This document shows positions 42,961 through 52,098 of a DNA stretch of 64,000 nucleotides, in pieces. Position 1 is the stretch's first letter; the number at the start of each line of letters is the position of its first letter. Location: NCBI RefSeq assembly GCF_000931465.1, contig NZ_CP010892.1, forward strand, positions 1,178,001 through 1,242,000, given 5' to 3'. Origin of the DNA: Pseudomonas sp. MRSN 12121 (GTDB taxonomy: Bacteria > Pseudomonadota > Gammaproteobacteria > Pseudomonadales > Pseudomonadaceae). The translations under genes and the position numbers were made by a program. The notes under the pieces are model-generated. The model had not been told where the DNA came from. It searched no databases and saw only the letters and a program-made list of their open reading frames with translations.

Positions 42961-45483
42961 TCAGCTCAGGGGCCAGTGCTGGTGGCAGGCATGACGCACC
43001 GCCGAGGCGCTGCTCAGGTTCAGCAGGTCATGGCTGAGGCGTCGGCATTCGGCGGCGTCCAGCTGGCGGACCCGCTCCTTGATCTCGCCCACTTGCGGCG
43101 GGCTCACCGACAGTTCGCTGACCCCCAGGCCGACCAGTACCGGCGTCGCCAGCGGATCGGAGGCCAGGGCGCCGCACACGCCGACCCAGCGACCATGCCT
43201 GGCCGCGCCGGCGCAGGTCTGGGCGATCAGGCGCAACAGCGCCGGGTGCAGGGCATCGACGCGGGCGGCCAGGCCTGCGTGGTCACGGTCCATGGCCAGG
43301 GTGTACTGCGACAGGTCGTTGGTGCCGATGGAGAGGAAATCCGCGTATTCGGCCAGTTGCTCGGCGAGCAGGGCGGCCGCCGGGACTTCGATCATCACCC
43401 CCAGCTGCGGGCGCTGGTCGATGCCCAGCCCGGCGCACAGGCAATCGATGCGCTCGCGGATATGCAGCAACTCGTCGAGTTCGCTGACCATCGGCAGCAG
43501 GATGCGGCAGCGTTGCAGAGGGCTGACCTGTAGCAGCGCGCGCAGTTGCTGGTCCAGCAGTTCCGGGCGGGCCTGGGCCAGGCGAATGCCGCGCAGGCCC
43601 AGCACCGGGTTGGCTTCCACCGGCAGCGGCAGGTAGTCCAATTGCTTGTCGCCACCGACATCGATGGTGCGGATGATCACCGACTTGTCGCCCATGGCGT
43701 CCAGCACGCCCTGATAGGCCTGGCGCTGTTCCTGCTCATCGGGAGCGGTCTGGCGGTCGACGAAGAGAAACTCGGTGCGCAACAGGCCGACGCCATCGGC
43801 GCCATCGGCGTGGGCACGCTGGGCTTCCTGGCTGGACGCGACATTGGCGGCGACCTCGATTGCCAGGCCGTCGAGGGTCCGGGCCGGCAACCGGGCCTGT
43901 TGCTGTTGTTGTGCACGGCGCTGCTGACGGGCCAGATGGGCCAGGCGCACCTGCTCGATGCGCGCATCGTCCGGGGTCAGTTCCAGGCGGCCGTGATCGG
44001 CATCCAGCACCACCTGCCGTTCCTGAGGCAGGTCGAGGATTTCCGGGCCCAGGGCCACCAGGCAAGGCAGGCCCTTGCCGCGCGCGAGGATCGCCACGTG
44101 CGAGGTAGCGCCGCCGGCGGCCATGCACAGGCCGGCCACGCCCTGTTCGCTCAGTTGCAGCAGGTCGGACGGGGTCAGCTCGTGGGCCGCGACTATGGCG
44201 CCGGCCGGCAGTTGGTACTGCCAGGCTTCGCCGAGCAGGGCGCGCAGGACCCGCTGTTGCAGGTCACGCAGGTCGTTGGCGCGTTCGGCGAGCAGGGCGC
44301 TGCCCAGTTGCAGCAGTATTTCGCACTGTTCGGCGATAGCGTCGCGCCAGGCGTGGGTAGCGGCGCGTCCCTGCTCGATGCTCTGCCGGGCGGCATCCAG
44401 CAGCGTGGGGTCTTCCAGCAATGCCAGGTGCGCGGCGAAGATTGCTTCTTCCTGGGCATCCTTGCGCTGCCGGGCGTGATTCAGGGTGGTGCGAATGTCG
44501 TCGCGCACCTTTTCCAGGGCCAGCTCCAGCGCATGCTGTTCTTCCTGAGGGTGGTTATCACCACTGTCGTCGGGCAGGGTCATGGCGGTCAGGTGAAACA
44601 GCGGCCCGCAGACCAGCCCCGGCGCGGCGCAGACCCCCTGGATCACCCCCGCTTCGGCCGAACGCTGCGCGGCGGTGGCCTTGCTGACAGGCGCCGCGGC
44701 GTGGGCATCTTCGGCCAGGGGCGTGGTGAGCGCGTCCAGCAGCGCCAGCAGGGCGGCCTTGCAGTCCTTGCCCTGGCAACTGACCCGTACTTCGTCCTGC
44801 TCGCCGACGCCCAGCCCCATCAGGCTGACCAGGCTGTCGCAGGAGGCCGACTTGCCGTTGAAATGCAGTTGCGCCTTGCTGCTGAACCCCTGCGCGGTCT
44901 GGCGTATCAGCGCCGCCGGCCGGGCATGCAGGCCTCCGTGGTGATGGACCCGGGTCTGGCCTTCGGCTTCCTCGGTCGAGCTGTCCTCTGCCTGCGCCTG
45001 GGCGCCGTTGCTCGCGCGGGGGACGATATGCAGCAGCGGCTCGCCGACCTTCACCGATTTCAGGGTGATGGGCAGCGTCTGGAACTGGTCGCCGTTGGTC
45101 AGGATCATCAGGCTGATCAGGCTCTTGCTGCGTTGCGCGACCTGGTCGAGATCGAAGCGCAGCAGGGCCTGCCCGCTGCTGACCCGGGCGCCTTCCTGCA
45201 CCAGCATGGAAAACCCCTCGCCCTGCAGCTGGACGGTGTCCAGGCCCAGGTGCAGCAGCAGTTCGGCGCCGTTGTCGGCGCGCAGGGTCACCGCGTGGCC
45301 GGTGCGCGCGGCATGCACCACCACCCCGGCGCAGGGCGCGTGCAGGATGTTGTTCAGTGGGTCTATGGCAATCCCGTCGCCCATCGCGCCGCTGGAAAAC
45401 ACCAGGTCGGGCACTCTGGCCAGGGTGAGCACCGGGCCGCTCAAGGGAGCGCCGAGCGTCAGGTCTTTATTGTTGTTGTGCAT
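42961..45483 (-). CDS. nagF: Multi-domain PTS protein EIIA-HPr-EI (NagF)
   Basis: This 840-residue fusion carries the soluble phospho-relay for NagE. EIIA(Glc-type) is at about 1-155, with likely active His78 in LLLHLGLDT. HPr is at about 178-260, with phospho-His186 in GLHARPA. Enzyme I is at about 280-840, with phospho-His462 in GGATSHVAILAR and a C-terminal PEP-binding segment VGVCGALASDP. One polypeptide can therefore move phosphate from PEP to NagE. It follows the SIS gene by 30 bases. Confidence 0.95.
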   Translation of the reverse strand: MHNNNKDLTLGAPLSGPVLTLARVPDLVFSSGAMGDGIAIDPLNNILHAPCAGVVVHAARTGHAVTLRADNGAELLLHLGLDTVQLQGEGFSMLVQEGARVSSGQALLRFDLDQVAQRSKSLISLMILTNGDQFQTLPITLKSVKVGEPLLHIVPRASNGAQAQAEDSSTEEAEGQTRVHHHGGLHARPAALIRQTAQGFSSKAQLHFNGKSASCDSLVSLMGLGVGEQDEVRVSCQGKDCKAALLALLDALTTPLAEDAHAAAPVSKATAAQRSAEAGVIQGVCAAPGLVCGPLFHLTAMTLPDDSGDNHPQEEQHALELALEKVRDDIRTTLNHARQRKDAQEEAIFAAHLALLEDPTLLDAARQSIEQGRAATHAWRDAIAEQCEILLQLGSALLAERANDLRDLQQRVLRALLGEAWQYQLPAGAIVAAHELTPSDLLQLSEQGVAGLCMAAGGATSHVAILARGKGLPCLVALGPEILDLPQERQVVLDADHGRLELTPDDARIEQVRLAHLARQQRRAQQQQQARLPARTLDGLAIEVAANVASSQEAQRAHADGADGVGLLRTEFLFVDRQTAPDEQEQRQAYQGVLDAMGDKSVIIRTIDVGGDKQLDYLPLPVEANPVLGLRGIRLAQARPELLDQQLRALLQVSPLQRCRILLPMVSELDELLHIRERIDCLCAGLGIDQRPQLGVMIEVPAAALLAEQLAEYADFLSIGTNDLSQYTLAMDRDHAGLAARVDALHPALLRLIAQTCAGAARHGRWVGVCGALASDPLATPVLVGLGVSELSVSPPQVGEIKERVRQLDAAECRRLSHDLLNLSSASAVRHACHQHWPLS

Positions 45484-45513
45484 GGCGCAGTACTCGTCCG
45501 TGGAAGGAAGGGC

Positions 45514-46536
45514 TCAGTGAGTGCGGGTCACTTTGCTGAGGTGGCGTGGCTGGTCCGGGTCCATGCCGCGGGCCTCGGCGAGGTCGGCGGCCATGCGGTA
45601 GAAGCTCTGGATCGCGAGGATCGGATCGAGCGCCGGGTGTTCGGCCCGGGTCAGCGTCAGGTCGCGTTCGTCGATATCGTCCGGCGCTGCCAGCAGTACC
45701 CGGGCGCCGCGCTGGCGCATGTCCGCGGCAAGGCTGAGCAGGCCGCCCTGTTCGGCGCCCCGCGGGGCGAACACCAGCAGCGGGTAGTTGTCGCCGATCA
45801 GCGCCATCGGGCCGTGGCGCACCTCCGCGCTGCTGAAGGCCTCGGCCTGGATGGACGAGGTTTCCTTGAGCTTCAGCGCCGCCTCCTGGGCGATGGCGAA
45901 CCCGGCGCCGCGGCCGATCACCATCAGCCGCTGGCTGTCGCGCAGGGCTTCGACGGCCAGGCGCCAGTCCTGGGTGGCCGCCTCGCGCAGTCCCTGGGGC
46001 AGGGCGAGGCCGGCGTCGAGCAACTGCGCATCCTGCTTCCAATGGGCGATCAGGCGCGCGCTGGCGCTGAGGGTGGCGATGAAACTCTTGGTTGCCGCCA
46101 CGCTGCGTTCGGCGCCGGCGTGCAGGGGCAGGCAGAACTCGCTGGCGGCTTCCAGCGGGGTCTCCAGGGCGTTGACCATGGCCACGCTGAGGGCGCCGCG
46201 CTTGCGCAGCAGGCGCACGCTGTTGACCAGGTCGGGGCTCTGTCCGGACTGGGAAAAGGCGAACACCGCCTGGCCGCTGACCCGCAGCGGCGCCTGCTGC
46301 ATGGTCACCACCGACATCGGCAGCGAGGCCACCGGGATGCCCAGTTGTTGCATGGTCAGGTAGGCGAAGTAACTGGCGGCATGGTCGGAACTGCCGCGGG
46401 CGACAGTCATCACCACTTGCGGCGGCTGGCGGTTCAGGCGCCCGGCCACTTCGATCAGCTGTGGATCGAGCTGTTGCAACTGACCTTCGACGGCCGTGGC
46501 AGAGGACAGCGCCTCTTCAAGCATTTTTGAAGTCAA
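45514..46536 (-). CDS. SIS-domain glucosamine-6-phosphate deaminase-type sugar isomerase
   Basis: The 340-residue protein has two SIS domains and no glutaminase domain. It resembles the isomerase half of GlmS and is expected to convert glucosamine-6-phosphate to fructose-6-phosphate plus ammonia after NagA. Hallmarks: ARGSSDHAASYFAYL, SQSGQSPDLV, EAFSSAEVRHGPMA and the closing SKVTRTH. The start is TTG 46536, because AAGGAG lies six bases upstream; an in-frame ATG at 46524 has no site at usable spacing. It overlaps nagA by 20 bases. Confidence 0.9.
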   Translation of the reverse strand: MTSKMLEEALSSATAVEGQLQQLDPQLIEVAGRLNRQPPQVVMTVARGSSDHAASYFAYLTMQQLGIPVASLPMSVVTMQQAPLRVSGQAVFAFSQSGQSPDLVNSVRLLRKRGALSVAMVNALETPLEAASEFCLPLHAGAERSVAATKSFIATLSASARLIAHWKQDAQLLDAGLALPQGLREAATQDWRLAVEALRDSQRLMVIGRGAGFAIAQEAALKLKETSSIQAEAFSSAEVRHGPMALIGDNYPLLVFAPRGAEQGGLLSLAADMRQRGARVLLAAPDDIDERDLTLTRAEHPALDPILAIQSFYRMAADLAEARGMDPDQPRHLSKVTRTH

Positions 46537-47623
46537 TGTCTTCTCCTTCGACCATGACGGCGGTCAGTGTGAGTGAGCGGTCCAGGCACACGCAGTCGGC
46601 CCAGCTGCCGACTTGCAGGCGCCCGCGTTCGGCCAGGCCGAGGTAATCGGCGGGAAATTGCGACAGGCGTTGCGAGGCTTCGGCCAGGGGCAGGCCGATC
46701 TTCACCAGGTTGCGCAGGGCCTGGTCCATGGTCAGGGTGCTGCCGGCCAGGGTGCCGTCCGGCAGGCGCACGCCGCCCAGGCATTTGGTCACGGTGTGGC
46801 TGCCGAGCTTGTATTCGCCGTCGGGCATGCCGGCGGCCGCGGTGGAGTCGGTCACGCAATACAGGCAGGGAATCGAGCGCAGGGCCACGCGCATCGCGCC
46901 GGGGTGGACGTGCAGCAGGTCGGGGATCAGTTCCGCGTAGCGGGCGTGGGCCAGGGCCGCGCCGACGATACCCGGCTCGCGGTGATGCAGCGGGCTCATG
47001 GCGTTGTACAGGTGGGTGAAGCTGGTGGCGCCGGCGTCGAGCGCGGCCACGCCTTCCTCGTAGCTGCCCAGGGTGTGGCCGATCTGCATGCGGATGCCGC
47101 GGGCACTGAGGGCGCGGATCAGCCCGTCATGGCCGGCGATTTCCGGGGCGATGGTGATCACCCGGATCGGCGCCAGGCGCAGGTAGGCCTCGACTTCGGC
47201 CAGCAGTGCGGTATGGGCGAAGTTGGGCTGGGCGCCGAGCTTGCCGGGGTTGATGTACGGGCCTTCCAGGTGCACGCCCAGGACCCGCGCGCTGCCGTCC
47301 GGGCGCTGTTCGCAGTAGTGGCCGAGCTCGCTCAGGACCCGGGTGATGTCCTCGGTCGGCGCGGTCATGGTGGTGGCCAGCAGCGAGGTGGTGCCGAAGC
47401 GCACGTGGGTGCGGGCGATGGTCTCGAACGCCGGGGTGCCTTCCATGATGTCCTTGCCACCGCCGCCGTGCACGTGCAGGTCGATGAAACCCGGCAGCAG
47501 GTAGGGCAGGTCGTTGTCCGCCGGGTCGCAGGGGCTGCCGTCGATACCGGTGACCTTGCCGTCCCGGTGGCTCAGGCGACCGCGAATCCAGCCGTGCGGG
47601 GTGAGGATGTTGTGTTCGGACAT
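46517..47623 (-). CDS. nagA: N-acetylglucosamine-6-phosphate deacetylase
   Basis: NagA removes acetate from GlcNAc-6-phosphate after PTS uptake. It is 368 residues of the amidohydrolase superfamily: GFIDLHVHGGGGKDIMEG (metal His pair), VLGVHLEGPYINP (Glu), FTHLYNAMSP and YCVTDSTAAAGMPDGEYKLG (Asp). The catalytic Asp-containing segment and metal ligands appear complete. It begins 40 bases after nagR and overlaps the SIS gene, so the three are one transcription unit. Confidence 0.95.
   Translation of the reverse strand: MSEHNILTPHGWIRGRLSHRDGKVTGIDGSPCDPADNDLPYLLPGFIDLHVHGGGGKDIMEGTPAFETIARTHVRFGTTSLLATTMTAPTEDITRVLSELGHYCEQRPDGSARVLGVHLEGPYINPGKLGAQPNFAHTALLAEVEAYLRLAPIRVITIAPEIAGHDGLIRALSARGIRMQIGHTLGSYEEGVAALDAGATSFTHLYNAMSPLHHREPGIVGAALAHARYAELIPDLLHVHPGAMRVALRSIPCLYCVTDSTAAAGMPDGEYKLGSHTVTKCLGGVRLPDGTLAGSTLTMDQALRNLVKIGLPLAEASQRLSQFPADYLGLAERGRLQVGSWADCVCLDRSLTLTAVMVEGEDIDFKNA
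46543..46548 (-). promoter_or_regulatory. Ribosome-binding site that fixes the TTG start of the SIS gene
   Basis: AAGGAG on the minus strand lies inside the end of nagA, six bases before a TTG at 46536. It is the best evidence that this TTG, not the later ATG, starts translation. Confidence 0.75.
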
Positions 47624-47663
47624 GGGCAGCTCTCTGGGGCTCGTTCTGACTCGGCGGCCTGGC

Positions 47664-48395
47664 TCAGCGGCGCAGCTCGGCGACGAAGTCGTAGTAGTCG
47701 TTGCGGCAATAGGTGTCGGTGACTTCGATGGGGGTGTTGTCCTCGAGGTAGCCGACGCGGGTCATCAGCAGCATCGCGGTGCCGGGGGCGATGCCCACCA
47801 GGGCGGCGAATTCGTCGGAGGCGTTGATCGCCTGGATATGCTGCAGGGCCCGGACCACCGGGCGGCCGATACCGTCGAGGTAGGCATAGAGCGAGTCGCC
47901 CACGGCGTCCGGCCGGGCAATGATCGAGGCGGGCAGGGTGCTCATTTCGATCGCCATCACCGTGTCGTCGGCTTTGCGCAGGCGCTTCAAGCGCGCGACC
48001 TTGTCGTTCGGCGACAGCCCCAGGCGGATCAGTTCTTCATGGGTTGGCGTGGTGATCTCGCGCTCCAGCCACTGCGAGCCGGGCACGAAGCCCTTGAGCC
48101 GGAGCATTTCGCTGAAGCCGGACAAGCGCGACAGCGGCTGTTCCAGGCGCGGTGTGATGAAGGTGCCGGAGCCTTGGCTGCGGCGGATCAGGCCTTGTTC
48201 GAACAGCACTTCCAGCGCCTTGCGGGCGGTCACCCGGGAGATGTTCAGCAGCTCGCTCAGGTTGCGCTCCGAGGGCAGCGCCTGTTCGGCTTTCCACTGG
48301 CCGGCATGGATCGCGGCTTCGAGGTTGCGCGCCAGTTGCAGGTACAGCGGGGTCGGCTGGGTGTCGTCGGGGCGCAGGGCCAGGATGTGGTTCAT
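47664..48395 (-). CDS. nagR: GntR/UTRA regulator of GlcNAc use (NagR-like)
   Basis: The 243-residue protein has an N-terminal GntR winged HTH (QPTPLYLQLARNLEAAIHAG, NLSELLNISRVTARKALEVLFEQGLI) and a C-terminal UTRA effector domain (LDGIGRPVVRALQHIQAINA, TDTYCRNDYYDFVAEL). In this family the effector is often glucosamine-6-phosphate or GlcNAc-6-phosphate. It heads the operon it probably represses. AATACC half-sites occur upstream. Confidence 0.92.
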   Translation of the reverse strand: MNHILALRPDDTQPTPLYLQLARNLEAAIHAGQWKAEQALPSERNLSELLNISRVTARKALEVLFEQGLIRRSQGSGTFITPRLEQPLSRLSGFSEMLRLKGFVPGSQWLEREITTPTHEELIRLGLSPNDKVARLKRLRKADDTVMAIEMSTLPASIIARPDAVGDSLYAYLDGIGRPVVRALQHIQAINASDEFAALVGIAPGTAMLLMTRVGYLEDNTPIEVTDTYCRNDYYDFVAELRR

Positions 48396-48450
48396 CTGTG
48401 GGGTTCCGATGCGTTATTGGAGTGTTGTCGCCCGGTAATGAGGCGAAAAA

Positions 48451-48471
48451 CTAATACCACTTAAATACCAT
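48451..48471. promoter_or_regulatory. Candidate NagR operator, proximal
   Basis: Two ATACCA half-sites in direct repeat (48454-48459 and 48465-48470) lie about 60-80 bases upstream of the nagR ATG. The first is part of CTAATACCACTT, which recurs inverted at 48544-48555. Confidence 0.5.
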
Positions 48472-48543
48472 GTCAACGCTGGCAATGGCTGCTTTAGCCA
48501 GCAAATAGGGGGCTATTTGGGGTGGTGGAAGGCGTTTTTGAGT

Positions 48544-48555
48544 AAGTGGTATTAG
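48544..48555. promoter_or_regulatory. Candidate NagR operator, distal
   Basis: AAGTGGTATTAG is the exact inverted copy of the 12-base proximal sequence, 81 bases away. The pair could support looping or act as two sites. Confidence 0.5.
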
Positions 48556-48687
48556 AGCGGTCTGAATGCAGGCGCGAAAACCCCAGGCGCGGCGGTTCTT
48601 CGGCGGCGAATTGGTATTCACCTGCCGAAGCCGGCGCGGCCGGCGATTTTTTTTGTAACGGGGAGGTTTGGCGGGTGCCGCGAGGGC

Positions 48688-49191
48688 TCAGGGACGGATT
48701 TCGATCATCGTGCCGTCCGGGACCAGGCCCCAGACTTCGCGCATGTCGACGTTGCGCATGGCGATGCAGCCGTCGGTCCAGTCCAGGGTGTGGAAGTACT
48801 GCTCGGGGTAGTCTTCGCTGTCCGGGGTGCCGTGGATCATGATCATGCCGCCGGGCTCCACGCCCTCGCGGCGCGAGCGCGCGGAATCGCTGATGTTCGG
48901 GTAGGAGATGTGCATGGCCAGGTTGAAGCGCTCGCTGGTCTTGCGCCAGTCGAGCCAGTAGAAGCCTTCCGGCGTGCGCTTGTCGCCTTCCATGAGCTTC
49001 GCGCCCTTGGGCTGCTTGCCCAGGGAAATGCGGTAGGTCTTGATGGGCTTGCCATCGTTGATCAGTTGCAACTGATGGGCCGACTTGAGGACCAGGACTT
49101 TTTCGATGACTTTGCCGTTCAGGGTGTCCATGGCCGAGGCATGGGAAACGGCGACCAACGACCAGCAGAAAAGGGCGAGCAACCAGCGCAT
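48688..49191 (-). CDS. YkuD-type L,D-transpeptidase, periplasmic
   Basis: The 167-residue protein has an N-terminal signal sequence (MRWLLALFCWSLVAVSHASA). The YkuD domain has the catalytic pair His in MIMIHGTPDSE and Cys in WTDGCIAMRN. Such enzymes make 3-3 peptidoglycan cross-links or attach proteins to peptidoglycan. This small version without a LysM domain is common and its precise reaction is unknown. It is a single gene, divergent from nothing close by. Confidence 0.88.
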   Translation of the reverse strand: MRWLLALFCWSLVAVSHASAMDTLNGKVIEKVLVLKSAHQLQLINDGKPIKTYRISLGKQPKGAKLMEGDKRTPEGFYWLDWRKTSERFNLAMHISYPNISDSARSRREGVEPGGMIMIHGTPDSEDYPEQYFHTLDWTDGCIAMRNVDMREVWGLVPDGTMIEIRP

Positions 49192-49240
49192 TGAAACGAT
49201 ATCCCTAACGAGTACACAGGTGCCGCGTACGTTGTGTTGT

Positions 49241-49792
49241 TTAAGTGATGGCAGGCTGAGCCAGGGGCGGAATGGACTCGGAACGCACGGGGAACCGCTG
49301 GTCCCGCCGGTCAGCGAAGAAGCATTCTAAGGTACGCCCGACCGTGCGAAAAGCCAGCTCGGACCAAGGGATATCGGCTTCTTCGAAAAGCCGCACTTCC
49401 AGGCTCTCGGCGCCGGCGGCGAAGTCCGCGTCCGCCAGCTCGGCGCGAAAGAACACATGCACCTGGCTGATGTGCGGGACATCGATCAGGGTATAGATGC
49501 TCAGGTTGCGCACCCGCGCGCAGGCTTCCTCGAAGGTCTCGCGAATGGCCGCCTGCTCGACGGTTTCGCCGTTCTCCATGAAGCCCGCCGGCAGCGTCCA
49601 GTAACCCCGGCGCGGCTCGATGGCGCGTCGACACAGCAGCACCTGGGTGCCCCAGGTGGGCAGGCAGCCGGCGACGATATTCGGGTTCTGGTAGTGGATG
49701 GTCTGGCAGTGGTCGCAGACGAAACGCAGGCGCGAATCGCCTTCGGGAATGCGCTGGGTGACCGGGTGACCGCACTGGCTGCAGAATTTCAT
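49241..49792 (-). CDS. Nudix hydrolase with N-terminal zinc ribbon
   Basis: The 183-residue protein has a zinc ribbon (FCSQCGHP and FVCDHCQTIHYQNP) and a Nudix domain, as in NADH-pyrophosphatase-like proteins. The Nudix box reads GFMENG-E-TVEQAAI-RETFEEACA, where the last conserved Gly is replaced by Cys. The catalytic Glu residues (REtfEE) remain, so activity is likely. The substrate is unknown; ADP-ribose-type or nucleotide sugars are possible. Confidence 0.85.
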   Translation of the reverse strand: MKFCSQCGHPVTQRIPEGDSRLRFVCDHCQTIHYQNPNIVAGCLPTWGTQVLLCRRAIEPRRGYWTLPAGFMENGETVEQAAIRETFEEACARVRNLSIYTLIDVPHISQVHVFFRAELADADFAAGAESLEVRLFEEADIPWSELAFRTVGRTLECFFADRRDQRFPVRSESIPPLAQPAIT

Positions 49793-49988
49793 GCTGGGTA
49801 TCCGAAAAGGCTGGGCCTATCTTGGCGTGCACGGGGCTTTGTCGGCAAGTTGTCGTTACGCGACATGGCGTGGATCGGGGCTTGGGCGGTCGGTTTGTTT
49901 GGTGCATGATGCGTAGGGTCTGTCGACCTTTGTGGCGATCGTCAGCAAAGGCCGGCCGGCCTTACTAGCGCACAGACCGAGAAGACTC

Positions 49989-50588
49989 ATGCTGGACGAG
50001 CTACTGCACCGGGTAAGCAACCATACGCCGCGAACGCTGGAGACGGATCGTCGTTTCCCGGAAGCCGCCGTGCTGGTGCCGATTACCCGCAGTGACGAGC
50101 CCGAGCTGGTGCTGACCCTGCGGGCCAGCGGGTTGTCCACCCATGGCGGCGAAGTGGCCTTTCCCGGCGGCCGCCGCGACCCCGAGGACCCCGACCTGGT
50201 GTTTACCGCCCTGCGCGAGGCCGAAGAGGAAATCGGCCTGCCCCCGGGCCTGGTGGAAGTGATCGGCCCCCTGAGCCCGCTGATTTCCCTGCACGGGATC
50301 AAGGTCACGCCTTACGTCGGGGTGATTCCCGATTACGTCGAATACCGGCCCAACGACGCCGAGATCGCCGCGGTGTTCAGCGTGCCGCTGGAGTTTTTCC
50401 GCCAGGACCCGCGCGAACATACCCACCGCATCGATTACCAGGGCCGCAGCTGGTACGTGCCGAGCTATCGCTTCGGCGAGTACAAGATCTGGGGCCTGAC
50501 GGCGATCATGATCGTCGAGCTGATCAACCTGCTGTACGACGCCAGGATCAGCCTGCACCAACCACCGAAAAGCTTTATCAATATTTGA
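49989..50588 (+). CDS. CoA pyrophosphatase-type Nudix hydrolase
   Basis: The 199-residue protein resembles NudL/YeaB. The Nudix box is in FPGGRRDPEDPDLVFTALREAEEEIGL, and the CoA-pyrophosphatase-like upstream segment is LTLRASGLSTHGGEVAFPGG. It should split CoA or its derivatives into 3',5'-ADP and phosphopantetheine. The start at 49989 gives the conserved N-terminus (MLDELLHRVSNH). It is followed 66 bases later by the gamma-carbonic-anhydrase gene, as PA3754-PA3753. Confidence 0.88.
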   Translation: MLDELLHRVSNHTPRTLETDRRFPEAAVLVPITRSDEPELVLTLRASGLSTHGGEVAFPGGRRDPEDPDLVFTALREAEEEIGLPPGLVEVIGPLSPLISLHGIKVTPYVGVIPDYVEYRPNDAEIAAVFSVPLEFFRQDPREHTHRIDYQGRSWYVPSYRFGEYKIWGLTAIMIVELINLLYDARISLHQPPKSFINI

Positions 50589-50654
50589 AGCCATCGCTCG
50601 TATGGCCCGGACCCTGCCGTATACCTGAGCCTGCCTGGCCCTGAGGATGACACT

Positions 50655-51176
50655 ATGAAATACCGCCTGGGCGATGCCCGCGTCGAAACCCACCCGCAAA
50701 GCTGGGTTGCACCCAATGCCACGCTGGTGGGCAAGGTCAAGCTGGAGGAGGGGGCCAGCGTCTGGTTCAACGCGGTGCTGCGCGGCGACAACGAGCTGAT
50801 CCTGATCGGGCGGAACAGCAACGTGCAGGACGGCACCGTGATGCACACCGACATGGGCTTTCCGTTGACCATCGGCACCGGCGTGACCATCGGCCACAAC
50901 GCCATGCTGCATGGCTGCACCGTCGGCGACTACAGCCTGATCGGCATCAACGCAGTGATTCTCAATGGCGCGAAGATCGGCAAGAACTGCATCATCGGCG
51001 CCAACTCGCTGATCGGCGAGGGCAAGGAAATCCCCGACGGTTCGCTGGTAATGGGCTCGCCGGGCAAGGTGGTGCGCGAACTGACCGAGCAGCAGAAGAA
51101 GATGCTCGAGGCCAGCGCCGCGCACTATGTGCACAACGCCCAGCGCTATGCCCGCGACCTGGCCGAGCAGGAATGA
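50655..51176 (+). CDS. Gamma-carbonic-anhydrase family protein
   Basis: This 173-residue left-handed beta-helix protein has hexapeptide repeats and three likely metal His ([17 protein letters not shown]). Members are often annotated as carbonic anhydrase or YrdA/CaiE-like proteins, and many have no proven activity. Its stop codon overlaps the start of the following small gene (ATGA). Confidence 0.9.
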   Translation: MKYRLGDARVETHPQSWVAPNATLVGKVKLEEGASVWFNAVLRGDNELILIGRNSNVQDGTVMHTDMGFPLTIGTGVTIGHNAMLHGCTVGDYSLIGINAVILNGAKIGKNCIIGANSLIGEGKEIPDGSLVMGSPGKVVRELTEQQKKMLEASAAHYVHNAQRYARDLAEQE

Positions 51177-51391
51177 TGGACGCTCCCGAAAAGCCCGTTC
51201 CATCGCCCTGCGTGAGCATCTGCGCGCTGGACGATGACGATATCTGCACCGGCTGCCAGCGCACGGTCGAGGAGATCACTCGCTGGAGCCGCATGGACAA
51301 TGCCGAGCGCCGCGAGGTGCTGGCGCTGTGTCACGAGCGCGCCAAATCCAGCGGGCTGCTGTGGATGCTGGGCGGCAAATCCACCACTTGA
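51173..51391 (+). CDS. DUF1289 small cysteine-rich protein
   Basis: This 72-residue protein carries the DUF1289 pattern [28 protein letters not shown], with four Cys probably binding zinc or iron-sulphur. It overlaps the previous gene by four bases; ATG at 51176 is an equally close alternative start. Function unknown. Confidence 0.88.
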   Translation: MMDAPEKPVPSPCVSICALDDDDICTGCQRTVEEITRWSRMDNAERREVLALCHERAKSSGLLWMLGGKSTT

Positions 51392-51405
51392 CGGTCTGTA
51401 TCCAC

Positions 51406-51463
51406 CTGTAGCCGCTGCCGAGCCCCCGAGGCTGCGATCGCCATGCCCGCGCCGCGACTACAG
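51406..51463. repeat. Second REP family, paired arms
   Basis: CTGTAGCCGCTGCCGAGC ... GCGCCGCGACTACAGG forms an imperfect inverted pair. The same family recurs at 54912-54980. It is distinct from the GTAGGAGCGAGGC family. Confidence 0.65.
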
Positions 51464-51527
51464 GGTTTTGCGTGCTCTCTGCCGCTCAAGTACCCTGTCT
51501 GCCTCATCCAGAGGTACACCCCGGCCC

Positions 51528-51995
51528 ATGTTCTTCCTGATTGCCTATATCGGCAGCGTCGTGCTGATCAACTATGCCTTCTCCACAGCGCCGCACCTGG
51601 ACATCATCTGGTCCGCCTGGGGCGGGCTGGTGTTCGTCCTGCGCGACATGGTGCAGACCCGTTTCGGTCATGGCGCGATCGTCGCCATGCTGGTGGCGCT
51701 GGTGCTGTCCTATGTGACTTCCGAGCCGGCCATCGCCTTGGCCAGCGCCACGGCGTTCGCCGTTTCCGAGTGCATCGACTGGCTGGTGTTCAGCATCACC
51801 AAGCGCCCGTTGCACGACCGCCTGTGGATAAGTTCGGCGCTGAGCATTCCCTTGGACACCTTTATCTTCTTCGGCCTGATCGACGCCCTGACCCCGGGCG
51901 TGATCCTCACGGCGCTGGGCTCGAAGTTCGCCGGCGTGACCGTGGTCTGGCTCGCCATGGCCTGGCGTTTGCGCAAGGCGGCGTGCGCGAGCTGA
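51528..51995 (+). CDS. VUT-family membrane protein (QueT/YhhQ-like)
   Basis: This 155-residue integral membrane protein with about five spans begins MFFLIAYIGSVVLINYAFS. It has the VUT/preQ0-transporter-like pattern SATAFAVSECIDWLVFSITKRPLHDR. Some relatives import queuosine precursors, but no queuosine gene is adjacent here, so the substrate is unassigned. The start at 51528 is supported by the hydrophobic N-terminus; a longer frame runs into non-membrane sequence. Confidence 0.8.
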   Translation: MFFLIAYIGSVVLINYAFSTAPHLDIIWSAWGGLVFVLRDMVQTRFGHGAIVAMLVALVLSYVTSEPAIALASATAFAVSECIDWLVFSITKRPLHDRLWISSALSIPLDTFIFFGLIDALTPGVILTALGSKFAGVTVVWLAMAWRLRKAACAS

Positions 51996-52098
51996 GGCCA
52001 ACGGGCGCGGTTCATGTAAAATGCCGCGCTTTCTTCCCCATGGGCCGCCCGCCTGACGCACGGCCCTCGATGATCCGCTCCTTTTTGAGGACCTTCAG

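Noticed and set aside
43546..46530. A 994-codon open frame antisense to nagF and the SIS gene
   Set aside because: Both real genes on the other strand have intact catalytic motifs; the antisense frame is a codon-bias shadow.
45514..46536. SIS protein as glucosamine-6-phosphate synthase GlmS
   Set aside because: It has only the two SIS domains and lacks the N-terminal glutaminase domain; the nag context points to catabolism.
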